This document shows, piece by piece, positions 26,564 to 35,326 of a stretch of 54,245 nt of DNA. Origin of the DNA: Phenylobacterium sp. (GTDB taxonomy: Bacteria > Pseudomonadota > Alphaproteobacteria > Caulobacterales > Caulobacteraceae); contig NZ_JANXWD010000154.1 of assembly GCF_025351295.1 (NCBI RefSeq), positions 1-54,245 of the forward strand, read 5' to 3'. The notes under the pieces are model-generated. The model worked only from the letters and a program-made list of their open reading frames with translations, was not told where the DNA came from and did no database searches. The position numbers were made by a program, and so were the translations under genes. The number at the start of each line of letters is the position of its first letter. The first letter of the stretch is position 1.

Positions 26564-27532
26564 CTACGGGATCAGCAGGCTTGCCCCGACCGTGGCCCGG
26601 CTCTCCAGCGCCTCATGGGCCTTGGCGGCGTCGGCCAGGGGGAAGGTCTGGCCGATCTCAATCTGCACCTTGCCCGAGGCGACCATCTCGAACACCGCCC
26701 CCGCAGACCCGTCCAGATCCTCGGTGGTGACGATGTAGTCGAACAGGGTGGGGCGGGTCAGGTACAACGAGCCGCCCGCGGCCAGCCGGCCGGGGGCGAA
26801 GGGCGGGACCGGGCCCGAGGCGTTGCCGAAGCTGACGAACAGCCCACGGCGCGCCAGGCTGGCCAGGGTGCCCTCGAAGGTGTCCTTGCCCACCGAGTCG
26901 TAGGCCACCGGCACGCCGACGCCGCCGGTGAGCCGCTTCACTTCGGCGGCGACGTCCTGTTCGCGGTAGAGGATCACGTGGTCGGCGCCCAGCGCCCGGG
27001 CCTTGGCGGCCTTGTCCTCGGAACCCACGGTGGCGATCACCACCGCGCCGATCGCCTTCAGCCACTGGGTCATGATCTGGCCGACCCCGCCGACCGCCGC
27101 ATGGACCAGCACCGTCTCACCGGCCTTCACCGGATAGGTGCGGCGGATGAAGGCCTCAGTGGTCATCCCCTTCAGCAGGATGGCGGCCGCGACCTGCGTC
27201 GAGATCGCCGCCGGTATGGCCACCGCGCGGTCGGCGCGCACCAGGCTCGCCTCGGCATAGGCGCCGCCGGCGCTGGTGGTCGCCGCCCGGTCGCCGACCT
27301 TGAAGCGGGTCACGCCCTCGCCGACCGCCTCGACCACGCCGGCCGCCTCGCCGCCGGGAATGGCCGGGAGCTTCATCGGATAGAGCCCCGTGCGCTGGTA
27401 GCACTCGATGAAGTTGATCCCGATCGCCTGGTGCCGCAGCAGGATCTGGCCCGGACCGGGGACCGGCGTCTCGAGCTCGACGAGCTGTAGCACCTCGGGG
27501 CCGCCGGTGGTCTCGAATTGGATTGCGCGCAT
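26564..27532 (-). CDS. NADPH:quinone oxidoreductase-like MDR protein
   Basis: A 322-residue medium-chain dehydrogenase/reductase of the quinone oxidoreductase (QOR) class. The N-terminal GroES-like domain contains IGINFIECYQRTGLYP and PGGEAAGVVEAVGEGV. The Rossmann motif is VHAAVGGVGQIMTQWLKAIG, followed by ALGADHVILY. Catalytic zinc ligands of alcohol dehydrogenases are absent, as in QORs. It would reduce quinones or similar carbonyls with NADPH; the real substrate is unknown. The ATG at 27532 begins MRAIQFETTGGPEVL, the typical family start. Confidence 0.9.
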   Translation of the reverse strand: MRAIQFETTGGPEVLQLVELETPVPGPGQILLRHQAIGINFIECYQRTGLYPMKLPAIPGGEAAGVVEAVGEGVTRFKVGDRAATTSAGGAYAEASLVRADRAVAIPAAISTQVAAAILLKGMTTEAFIRRTYPVKAGETVLVHAAVGGVGQIMTQWLKAIGAVVIATVGSEDKAAKARALGADHVILYREQDVAAEVKRLTGGVGVPVAYDSVGKDTFEGTLASLARRGLFVSFGNASGPVPPFAPGRLAAGGSLYLTRPTLFDYIVTTEDLDGSAGAVFEMVASGKVQIEIGQTFPLADAAKAHEALESRATVGASLLIP

Positions 27533-27644
27533 CGGCCAGGGCCCCCTTGAAAGGGACGGCGACACGGCCGTCCGCCAGAGCCTACTAGCGCAGAAGCGCG
27601 GGGCGCCGCCATATGCTCGTCGAGGACAGGAAGGGCCAGACGCC

Positions 27645-27875
27645 ATGAAGATGACCATCGAGGTCGATTGCACCCCGGAGGAAGCGCGCCGGTTCATGGG
27701 GCTGCCGGATGTGAGCGGGCTGAACGACCACCTGGTCGGCGAGATGACCAAGCGGATCGACGCCAACATCAACATGCTCAACCCCGAGGACTTCATGAAG
27801 AACTGGATGAGCTTTGGGACCGGAGCCCAGGAACAGTTCCGCAAGTTCATGGAAGTCGCCACGACCCGGAAATGA
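27645..27875 (+). CDS. Small DUF6489-type protein
   Basis: A 76-residue acidic/helical protein starting [20 protein letters not shown] and ending in a helix with [16 protein letters not shown]. It resembles small alphaproteobacterial proteins grouped as DUF6489, commonly upstream of mnmE. There is no signal peptide. AGGAAGGG precedes the ATG. Its TGA overlaps the mnmE ATG (ATGA), so the two are probably translated together. Function is unknown. Confidence 0.82.
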   Translation: MKMTIEVDCTPEEARRFMGLPDVSGLNDHLVGEMTKRIDANINMLNPEDFMKNWMSFGTGAQEQFRKFMEVATTRK

Positions 27876-29170
27876 CCGACACCATCTATGCGCCGGCCAC
27901 GGCCGCGGGCCGGGCGGCCGTCGCGGTGGTGCGGATCTCAGGGCCCGGAACCCGCGGCGCGCTCCGGGCGCTGACGCCGCCAGTGCCGCGGACGCGGACG
28001 GCCAGCCTGCGGACCGTGATCGGGGCGGACGGCGCGCCGGTCGACCAGGCGCTGGTGCTGTTCTTCAAGGGACCCCACAGCTACACCGGCGAGGACGTCG
28101 CCGAACTGCAGGTGCACGGTGGGCCGGCCGTGATGGCCGCGGTGCTGGCGGCGCTGGCCGCCCTGGGCCTGCGCCTGGCCGAACCGGGCGAATTCACCCG
28201 CCGCGCCTTCGAGAACGGCAAGCTGGACCTGGCCCAGGCCGAGGGGGTCGCCGACCTGGTGGATGCCGAGACCGAAGCCCAGCGCCGCCAGGCCCTCGAA
28301 CAGCTGGGCGGCCGGCTGTCGGAGGTCCAGGCGCGCTGGACCGAGGCGCTGCTCGAGGCCCTGGCCCTGCTGGAGGCCGCGGTGGATTTCCCGGACGAGG
28401 CGTTGCCCGCGGACGTGGCCGCGCGCGCCCGGCCGATCCTGACGGGCCTGCTCGCCGAACTGCAAGCGGCGGCCGCCGACGCCGAACGGGGCCGGGCGGT
28501 GCGGGAGGGCTATCGGATCGCCCTGGTCGGCGCGCCAAACGCCGGCAAGAGCACCCTGCTGAACGTGCTGGCCAAACGGGACGCTGCGATCGTCACCGCC
28601 ATCCCGGGGACCACCCGCGACGTCATCGAGGTTCCGATGGTGCTGGCCGGCTACAAGGTGGTCATCGCTGACACGGCGGGTCTTCGGGTCACGACGGACG
28701 AAATCGAGGCCGAGGGGGTGCGCCGGGCGCGGGCGTGGGCGGCGCAAGCGGACCTGCGGATCTGGCTCGCCGACGGGACGGACCCGGCCGCCAGTTTCGA
28801 GGGCGCCGGTCCGGATGACCTGCGCCTGGTGACCAAGCGCGATCTGGGCGATGGACCCCCCGACCTAGACGGAGCCGCCTTCACCGCGCGCAGCCCGAAT
28901 GACGTCGCGTGGCTGGAACGCACCCTTGAGGGCCTGATCGTCGAGGCGCTGGCCGGCGCAGAGCCCCCGGCCGCCACCCGCCTGCGCCACCAGCAACACC
29001 TGACAGAGGCCTCCAACTGCCTGCTCCATGCGCTGACGCAGCAAGAGCATGTGGAACTGGCCGCCGAAGACGTCCGCCTCGCCGCCCGCGCCCTGGACCG
29101 CATCACCGGTCGCATCGACCCGGAACAGGTCCTGGGCCGCATCTTCGCCACCTTCTGCATCGGTAAGTGA
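27872..29170 (+). CDS. mnmE: tRNA uridine-5-carboxymethylaminomethyl synthesis GTPase MnmE
   Basis: A 432-residue GTPase that works with MnmG to modify U34 of certain tRNAs. The N-terminal formyl-THF-binding domain contains [15 protein letters not shown]. The inserted G domain has the P loop GAPNAGKST at residues 220-228 and the switch region GTTRDVIEV. The C terminus ends FCIGK, the conserved CIGK tail with the catalytic Cys. The partner gene mnmG follows, separated only by a type B repeat and a parS site. Confidence 0.96.
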   Translation: MTDTIYAPATAAGRAAVAVVRISGPGTRGALRALTPPVPRTRTASLRTVIGADGAPVDQALVLFFKGPHSYTGEDVAELQVHGGPAVMAAVLAALAALGLRLAEPGEFTRRAFENGKLDLAQAEGVADLVDAETEAQRRQALEQLGGRLSEVQARWTEALLEALALLEAAVDFPDEALPADVAARARPILTGLLAELQAAAADAERGRAVREGYRIALVGAPNAGKSTLLNVLAKRDAAIVTAIPGTTRDVIEVPMVLAGYKVVIADTAGLRVTTDEIEAEGVRRARAWAAQADLRIWLADGTDPAASFEGAGPDDLRLVTKRDLGDGPPDLDGAAFTARSPNDVAWLERTLEGLIVEALAGAEPPAATRLRHQQHLTEASNCLLHALTQQEHVELAAEDVRLAARALDRITGRIDPEQVLGRIFATFCIGK

Positions 29171-29181
29171 GGCTCCCAAAA

Positions 29182-29329
29182 ATCCTCCCCCGTTGTTGGA
29201 GGTGGCGCGAAGCGCCGGAGGGGGCCTCCACGCCGCAGCGATCGTCTCTGCGCCTCCGCGCCGCCCGGTCCCACCTCCGTGGAGGACCCCCTCAGTCAGC
29301 TTCGCTGACAGCTCCCCCGGGGGAGCAAC
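29182..29329. repeat. Dispersed hairpin repeat, type B (copy B4)
   Basis: It opens with ATCCTCCCCCGTTGTTGGAG and GGCGCGAAGCGCCGGAGGG and closes with GGAGGACCCCCTCAGTCAGC, then GCTCCCCCGGGGGAGCAA. It lies between mnmE and mnmG and ends 11 bases before parS site 2. B3 likewise lies 24 bases from parS site 1, so both parS sites have a type B neighbour. Confidence 0.86.
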
Positions 29330-29340
29330 GTCTCTGTCGT

Positions 29341-29356
29341 TGTTTCACGTGAAACA
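29341..29356. promoter_or_regulatory. parS centromere site 2
   Basis: TGTTTCACGTGAAACA is again a perfect consensus palindrome, 31 bases before the mnmG start codon. Bound ParB could affect mnmG expression through spreading. It lies 2.5 kb upstream of parA. Confidence 0.95.
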
Positions 29357-29386
29357 CCGGCCGCCTTCGCCTATAAGCGCCCGCTC

Positions 29387-31252
29387 ATGACCTGGGATGT
29401 GATCGTCATTGGCGGGGGGCACGCCGGCTGCGAGGCGGCGGCGGCGGCGGCGCGGTTCGGCGCGCGCACCCTGCTGCTCACCCACAAGCTCGAGCCCATC
29501 GGCGAGATGAGCTGCAACCCGGCCATCGGCGGCCTGGGCAAGGGCCACCTGGTCCGCGAGATCGACGCCCTGGACGGGCTGATGGGCCGGCTGGCCGACG
29601 TGGCGGGCATCCAGTTCCGGATGCTGAACCGCTCCAAGGGCGCCGCCGTCCGCGGCCCGCGCAGCCAGATCGACCGCAAGCTCTACCGCGAGGCGATGCA
29701 GGCCGAACTCGCCGCCACGCCGAACCTGACGATCGTCGCCGAGGCTGTCGAGGACCTGATCGTCGACACCCGCGCAGGCCTCGGCCATGTTGACCTCAAA
29801 GGCGTGGTCGGCGCCAGCGGGACCGAATATCGCGCCGCCCGGGTGGTGCTGACCACCGGCACCTTCCTCAAGGGCGTGATCCATCAGGGCGAGCAGCGCA
29901 TCCCGGCCGGCCGGCTCGGCGACGCCCCGGCCATCGGGCTCGCGGACCGCCTCTACGCCTCCGGGCTCAAGATGGGGCGGCTGAAGACCGGCACGCCGGC
30001 GCGGCTGGACGGCTCGACCATCGGCTGGGACCGGCTGGAGATGCAGGCGGCCGACGCCGAGCCGATCCCGTTCTCGTTCCTGACCGACCGGATCGCCACC
30101 CGGCAGATCGAGTGCGGGATCACCTACACCACCGAGCAAACCCACGCGATCATCGCCGAACGGCTGGGCGAGAGCGCGGTCTATGGTGGGCGGGCCACCG
30201 GCCGCGGCCCGCGCTACTGCCCCTCCATCGAGGACAAGGTGGTCCGGTTCCGCGACAAGACCAGCCACCAGATCTTCCTGGAGCCGGAGGGCCTGACCGA
30301 CGACACGGTCTATCCGAACGGCATCTCTACCTCGGTGTCGGCCGAGACTCAGGACCTGTTCCTGCGCACCATCCCGGGCCTGGAGCAGGTGGCGGTGCGT
30401 CGGCACGGCTATGCGATCGAGTACGACTACGTGGATCCGCGCGAGCTGTTCCCCACCCTGGAGGTCAAGCGCCTGCCGGGCCTCTACCTGGCCGGCCAGA
30501 TCAACGGCACCACCGGCTATGAGGAGGCGGGCGCCCAGGGCCTGGTCGCCGGCCTGAACGCCGCCCGCGCCGCGTCGGGCGCCGAAGCCGCCCACTTCGC
30601 CCGCGACGATGCCTATATCGGCGTGCTGATCGACGACCTGGTCACCAAGGGCGTCACCGAGCCCTATCGCATGTTCACCAGCCGGGCCGAGTTCCGCCTG
30701 ACCCTGCGCGCCGACAATGCCGACCAGCGCCTGACCGCCAAAGGCGAGGCCCTGGGCGTGGTCGGGACGGCCCGCGCGCAGATATTCGCCGCCAAGGCCG
30801 CCGCCCTGTCCGACGCCCGCGCCCAGGCCCGCGCCCTGACCCTGACGCCGGCCGCCGCCGCCAAGGCCGGGCTGCCGGTCAAGGCCGACGGCCAGCGGCG
30901 CAACGTCATCGACCTGCTGGCCTATCCGACCATCGGCTTCGCGGACCTGGCCCGCATCTGGCCGCAGATCGGCGCCTGGCCGGCGCCCGTCCGCGAGCAG
31001 GTGGAGATCGACGCGTCCTACGCCGGCTATCTCGACCGCCAGGCCGCCGACGCCGACGCCTTCCGGCGCGACGAGGACCTGCGGCTGCCGGCCGATCTGG
31101 ACTACGCCGCCATCGGCGGCCTCTCCAACGAGGTCCGCGAGAAGCTGCTCGCCGTCCAGCCCCTGACGCTGGGCCAGGCGGCCCGCATCGAGGGCGTGAC
31201 GCCGGGTGCGCTCACCGCGCTCCTGGCCCACGTCCGCCGCCGCGCGGCCTGA
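29387..31252 (+). CDS. mnmG: tRNA uridine-5-carboxymethylaminomethyl synthesis enzyme MnmG
   Basis: A 621-residue FAD-dependent enzyme, partner of MnmE. The dinucleotide-binding motif [20 protein letters not shown] starts at residue 4. Other signatures are [39 protein letters not shown] and [20 protein letters not shown]. Length is typical (620-630). The gidA-gidB-parA-parB order is the classic origin-proximal arrangement. rsmG begins two bases after its stop. Confidence 0.97.
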   Translation: MTWDVIVIGGGHAGCEAAAAAARFGARTLLLTHKLEPIGEMSCNPAIGGLGKGHLVREIDALDGLMGRLADVAGIQFRMLNRSKGAAVRGPRSQIDRKLYREAMQAELAATPNLTIVAEAVEDLIVDTRAGLGHVDLKGVVGASGTEYRAARVVLTTGTFLKGVIHQGEQRIPAGRLGDAPAIGLADRLYASGLKMGRLKTGTPARLDGSTIGWDRLEMQAADAEPIPFSFLTDRIATRQIECGITYTTEQTHAIIAERLGESAVYGGRATGRGPRYCPSIEDKVVRFRDKTSHQIFLEPEGLTDDTVYPNGISTSVSAETQDLFLRTIPGLEQVAVRRHGYAIEYDYVDPRELFPTLEVKRLPGLYLAGQINGTTGYEEAGAQGLVAGLNAARAASGAEAAHFARDDAYIGVLIDDLVTKGVTEPYRMFTSRAEFRLTLRADNADQRLTAKGEALGVVGTARAQIFAAKAAALSDARAQARALTLTPAAAAKAGLPVKADGQRRNVIDLLAYPTIGFADLARIWPQIGAWPAPVREQVEIDASYAGYLDRQAADADAFRRDEDLRLPADLDYAAIGGLSNEVREKLLAVQPLTLGQAARIEGVTPGALTALLAHVRRRAA

Positions 31253-31253
31253 G

Positions 31254-31883
31254 GTGGCGGTCACCGACGCCGCCAGCTTCGCCAGGGCCGCCAAGGCCAC
31301 GCCGGCGCAGATGGCTGATCTGCAACGCTTTCTCGCCCTGCTGACCGACTGGAACGGCAAGATGAACCTGGTCGGCCCCGCCAGCCTCCCGGAGTTCTGG
31401 AACCGCCACGCCTGGGATAGCGCCCAGCTGCTGCGACTGGCGCCCCGGGCGCTGACCTGGGCCGATCTGGGGGCCGGCGCCGGCTTCCCCGGCCTGGTGC
31501 TGGCGATCCTGCGCAAGGGCGACCCGGATTTCCATGTTCACCTCGTCGAGAGCATGGCCAAGCGGTGCCGGTTCCTCTCCGAGGTGGTCACCGACCTTGG
31601 GCTGCCGGCCACGGTCTACAACGCCAGGGCTGAAAACCTCGACCTGTCTGTGGACATCGTCACCGCGCGGGCTTGTGCGCCGCTTCACCGCCTGTTGGGG
31701 TATGCCCGGCCATACCTGACGGCGGGCGCGCAGGGACTGTTCCTCAAGGGACAAGATGTAGTCGCTGACATGACCGAGGCCGCAAGATATTGGGAATATG
31801 AGGCGGACGTGGTTCCATCCCTCAGCGATCCCGGAGGCCGCATCGTGCGTGTGAAGAGGCTCGGCCGTGCCCGTAAAGTCTGA
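31254..31883 (+). CDS. rsmG: 16S rRNA (guanine-527-N7)-methyltransferase
   Basis: A 209-residue SAM-dependent methyltransferase. The SAM-binding motif is WADLGAGAGFPGLVLAI, and LVESMAKRCRFLSEV and IVTARACAPLHRLL are family segments. It methylates N7 of G527 in 16S rRNA; loss gives low-level streptomycin resistance in other bacteria. A GTG start at 31254 follows GAGG immediately after mnmG. Its 3' end overlaps the parA start by 17 bases in another frame. Confidence 0.93.
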   Translation: MAVTDAASFARAAKATPAQMADLQRFLALLTDWNGKMNLVGPASLPEFWNRHAWDSAQLLRLAPRALTWADLGAGAGFPGLVLAILRKGDPDFHVHLVESMAKRCRFLSEVVTDLGLPATVYNARAENLDLSVDIVTARACAPLHRLLGYARPYLTAGAQGLFLKGQDVVADMTEAARYWEYEADVVPSLSDPGGRIVRVKRLGRARKV

Positions 31884-32706
31884 GCCCTACCCCGGTAGGG
31901 CCGCGGCCCTACGCGTCCTGGTGGTCGCCAACCAGAAGGGCGGAGTGGGCAAGACCACGACGGCGATCAATCTCGGCACCGCGCTGGCCGCCGTGGGCGA
32001 GAAGGTGCTGCTGATCGATAGCGACCCCCAGGGCAACGCCTCCACCGGCCTGGGCGTCGGCCGCGCGCTGCGCAAGCACACCCTCTACGACGTGCTGATG
32101 GGCGAGAAGGCGCTGCTGCAGGCGGTGGTGAAGACCGCCGTGCCGGGCCTGGACCTTATCCCCTCCGATCCGGACCTCTCGGGTATCGAGCTGGAGCTGG
32201 GCCAGCAGGCGGGCCGCTCGTTCAAGCTGCGCGACGCACTGAGCCCGCTGAAGGACGGCCGCGGCTACACCTATGTGCTGATCGACTGCCCGCCGTCGCT
32301 GAACCTGCTGACGGTCAATGCCATGGCCGCCGCCGACGCGGTGCTGGTGCCGCTGCAGTGCGAATTCTTCGCCCTGGAGGGCCTGAGCCAGCTGATGCGC
32401 ACCATCGACCTGGTGCGGGGCAGCCTGAACCCGGTGCTGGAGATCCAGGGCATCGTGCTGACCATGTACGACCGGCGAAACTCCCTGTCGGAACAGGTCT
32501 CCGGCGACGTGCGCAGCCATTTCGGTGAGACGGTCTACCAGACGATGATCCCCCGCAACGTGCGGGTCTCCGAGGCGCCGGGGTTCGGCAAGCCGGTGCT
32601 GGTCTACGACCTTAAGTGCGCCGGCTCCCAGGCCTATCTGAAGCTGGCGCGCGAGGTCGTGCTGCGCGAACGCAAGCGCCGCGCCGCACAGTTCGAGGTG
32701 AGTTGA
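31867..32706 (+). CDS. parA: Chromosome partitioning ATPase ParA
   Basis: A 279-residue deviant Walker-type ATPase. Walker A KGGVGKTT is at residues 24-31 (VVANQKGGVGKTTTAINLG), Walker A' is LLIDSDPQGNAS, and Walker B is VLIDCPPSLNLLT. ParA-ATP binds DNA non-specifically and moves the ParB-parS complex across the cell. The GTG at 31867 lies inside the end of rsmG. The Caulobacter protein is about 267 aa, so the start may be slightly further in, but no better start is visible. parB begins one base after its stop codon. Confidence 0.95.
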   Translation: MPVKSEPYPGRAAALRVLVVANQKGGVGKTTTAINLGTALAAVGEKVLLIDSDPQGNASTGLGVGRALRKHTLYDVLMGEKALLQAVVKTAVPGLDLIPSDPDLSGIELELGQQAGRSFKLRDALSPLKDGRGYTYVLIDCPPSLNLLTVNAMAAADAVLVPLQCEFFALEGLSQLMRTIDLVRGSLNPVLEIQGIVLTMYDRRNSLSEQVSGDVRSHFGETVYQTMIPRNVRVSEAPGFGKPVLVYDLKCAGSQAYLKLAREVVLRERKRRAAQFEVS

Positions 32707-32707
32707 G

Positions 32708-33574
32708 ATGGCGGAAAAGAGAGGCCTGGGCCGCGGCCTGTCGGCCCTGCTGGGCGAGGCCGAGGAGATCTCCCATGCGGTCGATCCGGTCGACGGCGTG
32801 CGCAACATCCCCATCGAGCTGGTCCACGCCAACCCGGACCAGCCGCGGCGGCGCTTCGACGCGGCCGAGCTGGCCGACCTGGAGCACTCGATCCGCGACA
32901 AGGGCATCCTGCAGCCGATCCTGGTGCGGCCCTCGCCCCGGACCGGCGGCGAATATGAGATCGTGGCCGGCGAGCGGCGCTGGCGGGCCGGGCAGCAGGC
33001 CGGGCTGACCACCATCCCGGCGCTGATCCGCACGCTCACCGACGACCGGGCCTATGAGATCGCCATCGTCGAGAACGTGCAGCGCGAGGACCTCAACCCG
33101 CTGGAAGAGGCCCAGGCCTACGGCGTGCTGATCGGCCGTTTCGGCCATACCCAGGACCAGATCGCCCAGGCGGTGGGCAAGAGCCGCAGCCACATCGCCA
33201 ATGTCCTGCGCCTGAACCAGCTGGCCGAGGGCGTGCGCGACCACGTGATCGCCGGGCGGCTCAGCGCCGGCCATGCCCGCGCCCTGCTGACGGCCGAGCA
33301 CCCTGAGCGGCTGGCCGACCTGGCAGTGGCCCGGGGGCTGTCGGTGCGCGCCCTGGAGGCCCTGGCGCGCCCGGCCGCGGACCGGCCGAAGAAGGCCTCG
33401 GGCCCCCGCGCCAAGCCCAAGGACGCCGACACCGCGGCCCTGGAGGTCGACCTGGAGGAGGCGCTGGGCATGGGCGTCGACATCGCCGACCGCGGCGGGG
33501 CCGGCGAGGTGCGGATCCGCTACGCCAGCCTGGAACAGCTCGACGACCTCTGCCGGCGTCTGACGCGGAGCTAA
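32708..33574 (+). CDS. parB: Chromosome partitioning protein ParB (CTPase/parS-binding)
   Basis: A 288-residue ParB/Spo0J protein. The N terminus (KRGLGRGLSALLGE) matches the ParA-interacting arginine-rich region. The CTP-binding ParB/Srx-type domain includes NPDQPRRRF and YEIVAGERRWRAGQQAGL. The helix-turn-helix is in TQDQIAQAVGKSRSHIANVL and binds parS. A C-terminal dimerisation domain ends the protein. The two perfect parS sites at 26369 and 29341 are presumed targets. Repeat C2 follows. Confidence 0.96.
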   Translation: MAEKRGLGRGLSALLGEAEEISHAVDPVDGVRNIPIELVHANPDQPRRRFDAAELADLEHSIRDKGILQPILVRPSPRTGGEYEIVAGERRWRAGQQAGLTTIPALIRTLTDDRAYEIAIVENVQREDLNPLEEAQAYGVLIGRFGHTQDQIAQAVGKSRSHIANVLRLNQLAEGVRDHVIAGRLSAGHARALLTAEHPERLADLAVARGLSVRALEALARPAADRPKKASGPRAKPKDADTAALEVDLEEALGMGVDIADRGGAGEVRIRYASLEQLDDLCRRLTRS

Positions 33575-33585
33575 ACCCCCCACCC

Positions 33586-33719
33586 GTGTCATCCCGGTTT
33601 CGCGGCACGCGAAGACCGGGACCCACCAACCGCTCATGCCGACGGGAAGGCCTCGCGTCCCCACCGCGGCGAATGTCCGTGGGTCCCGGTCTTTGTCTGC
33701 GCCAAAACCGGGATGACAC
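33586..33719. repeat. Dispersed hairpin repeat, type C (copy C2)
   Basis: It opens with GTGTCATCCCGGTTTCGC and AAGACCGGGACCCACC and closes with GTGGGTCCCGGTCTTTG, then CAAAACCGGGATGACAC. It is the same family as 5236-5362 and lies between convergent parB and holA, as C1 lies between convergent fur and yjfC. Both copies therefore sit at convergent gene ends. Confidence 0.87.
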
Positions 33720-33752
33720 CGGTGTTCGCGGGATGGCAGCCGTGATTGAAGG

Positions 33753-34805
33753 TTACAGCCCCAGCCGCCGCGCCCGCCCCGCGACGGTCAGGGCCAGGCG
33801 TTCGGCGATCAGGCGGTCGGGTGAGCCGGTGGTCTTGCAGGCGCGGTCGGCGGCGAGGATTTCGGGCTGCAGGCGGTCCAGGTCGTCAAGGGTCCAGGTG
33901 CGGGCCTGGCGCAGGAACTCGCGTTCCTGCTTCCAGAATACGCCCGACGCCTTGGCGGCCTCGGCCAGCCCGGCGCCGGCCTTGGCGAGGGTGAGGGTGC
34001 GCCGTAGCTTGCCCAGGTGCATGCCCAGCGCCCGGACGGCGGCAGGGCCGCTTTCGCCCTCTTGGGCCGCCCGCCGCAGGCCGGCCTGCGCCTCGCCCAA
34101 CCGTCCCCCGAACGCGTCGGCCGCCGCGTCGAACAGCGACGCCTCGGGCTCGACGCCCAGGAACGGCTCCAGGTCGGCGGGTGTGGCCGACTTGCCGCTG
34201 CCAGGGCCGAGATACAGGGCCAGCCGCTCGATCTCCTGGCGGGCCACCCCGCGCTCCTTGGGCATGCGGGCGACGAACAGGGCCAGGGCCTCGGCGTTCA
34301 GCGCGACGTTGTCCTTGGCCAGGGTCTCGCGGACCATGCGGGCCACGTCGCCAGGCTCGTCCTCGTAGCAGGGGATGGTCGCGGCTTCGGCGGCCTTCTC
34401 GCAGGCCTTCCGCAGGGCGGACTCCCGGCCCAGGTTCCCGGCCTCGATCAGGAAGAAGGCGTCGGGATTGAGCTCGCCCTTGGCGTGGCGGACCAGGGCC
34501 TCGGCGGCCAGCTTGTCGGCCGTGGGCTTCTCGGCGGCGAGCCGCAGGCGCACCAGTCGCCGGCCGCCCATCAGCGACTGCGCCGCCAGTTCGCCCTCCA
34601 GCCGGCCCCCGTCGTCGGCCAGGTCCTGCTCGGTCAGCAGCGCCACGTCGAAGGGGTCGTCGGGGTTGGGGATCAGCTTGGCCGCCAGGGCATGGCCACG
34701 ATCGCGCACCACGCCGGAGTCGCGGCCATAGATCAGGGCCGCCCGGATCGCGGCGTCAGGTCGGGAGAGGAACCGCTCGATATCGGGGCGGCGGCTCAGG
34801 ATCAT
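33753..34805 (-). CDS. holA: DNA polymerase III delta subunit
   Basis: A 350-residue clamp-loader subunit. The start IERFLSRPDAAIRAALIYGRDSG-type region and later DVALLTEQDLADDGGRLEGE match HolA domain I; the middle contains FLIEAGNLGRESALRK, and the C-terminal helical domain includes KQEREFLRQARTWTLDDLDR. HolA opens the beta sliding clamp. It overlaps lptE by four bases, the same lptE-holA order seen in many proteobacteria. Confidence 0.93.
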   Translation of the reverse strand: MILSRRPDIERFLSRPDAAIRAALIYGRDSGVVRDRGHALAAKLIPNPDDPFDVALLTEQDLADDGGRLEGELAAQSLMGGRRLVRLRLAAEKPTADKLAAEALVRHAKGELNPDAFFLIEAGNLGRESALRKACEKAAEAATIPCYEDEPGDVARMVRETLAKDNVALNAEALALFVARMPKERGVARQEIERLALYLGPGSGKSATPADLEPFLGVEPEASLFDAAADAFGGRLGEAQAGLRRAAQEGESGPAAVRALGMHLGKLRRTLTLAKAGAGLAEAAKASGVFWKQEREFLRQARTWTLDDLDRLQPEILAADRACKTTGSPDRLIAERLALTVAGRARRLGL

Positions 34806-35326
34806 TTTTTCGCGCTGGGTAGTTTGCCGCCGTTGGCCAGCCAGACGGCCAGTTCCAGCTGGATGCGGCGGGCGGCCTCCTCGGCGGCGCGGTCCTGGGC
34901 GTCCTGTTGGGCCGAGATCGAGGCATAGGGCTGGTCGGCGCTATCGTAGGTCAACTCGACCCGCACCTGGCCCTGCTTGGCGAGCGCGCCGGAGGGCAGC
35001 TGCTTCAGGGTGTAGACGGCGGTCAGCACATATTCGTAGCGGGTGGCGACGTTGTCGATGCGCACGCCGCGCGGATAGCGCGCCTCGCCCAGGCTCAGGT
35101 CCATGGAATAGGTCGGCGCGGCCGTGTGGTCCTTGGCGAAGGCGTCGTCCAGGTGCTCGCGGATCAGGTAGCCGGTGCGGCCGGCCGGGGCCTGCACCTG
35201 GATCGAGGCCAGGCCCTTCACCACTCCGGCCTGGCCATAGAGCGGCTGGAACCCGGCGCAGCCGCCGAGCGCCAGCGCGCCGATCAGGGCCAGGGCCACG
35301 GAGGGATGGGCGAGGAAGCGGTTCAT
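34802..35326 (-). CDS. lptE: LPS-assembly lipoprotein LptE
   Basis: A 174-residue lipoprotein. The signal sequence ends in lipobox LGGC with Cys23, followed by AGFQPLYG, a typical alphaproteobacterial LptE start. The rest shows alternating strands and two helices, and the C-terminal helix ends [17 protein letters not shown]. LptE plugs the LptD barrel for lipopolysaccharide export to the cell surface. The ATG overlaps the leuS stop, and holA overlaps its end: leuS-lptE-holA is one coupled unit. Confidence 0.92.
   Translation of the reverse strand: MNRFLAHPSVALALIGALALGGCAGFQPLYGQAGVVKGLASIQVQAPAGRTGYLIREHLDDAFAKDHTAAPTYSMDLSLGEARYPRGVRIDNVATRYEYVLTAVYTLKQLPSGALAKQGQVRVELTYDSADQPYASISAQQDAQDRAAEEAARRIQLELAVWLANGGKLPSAKK

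Noticed and set aside
29345..31516. 723-codon minus-strand open frame over mnmG and rsmG
   Set aside because: It is fully antisense to MnmG/RsmG with no recognisable domain.
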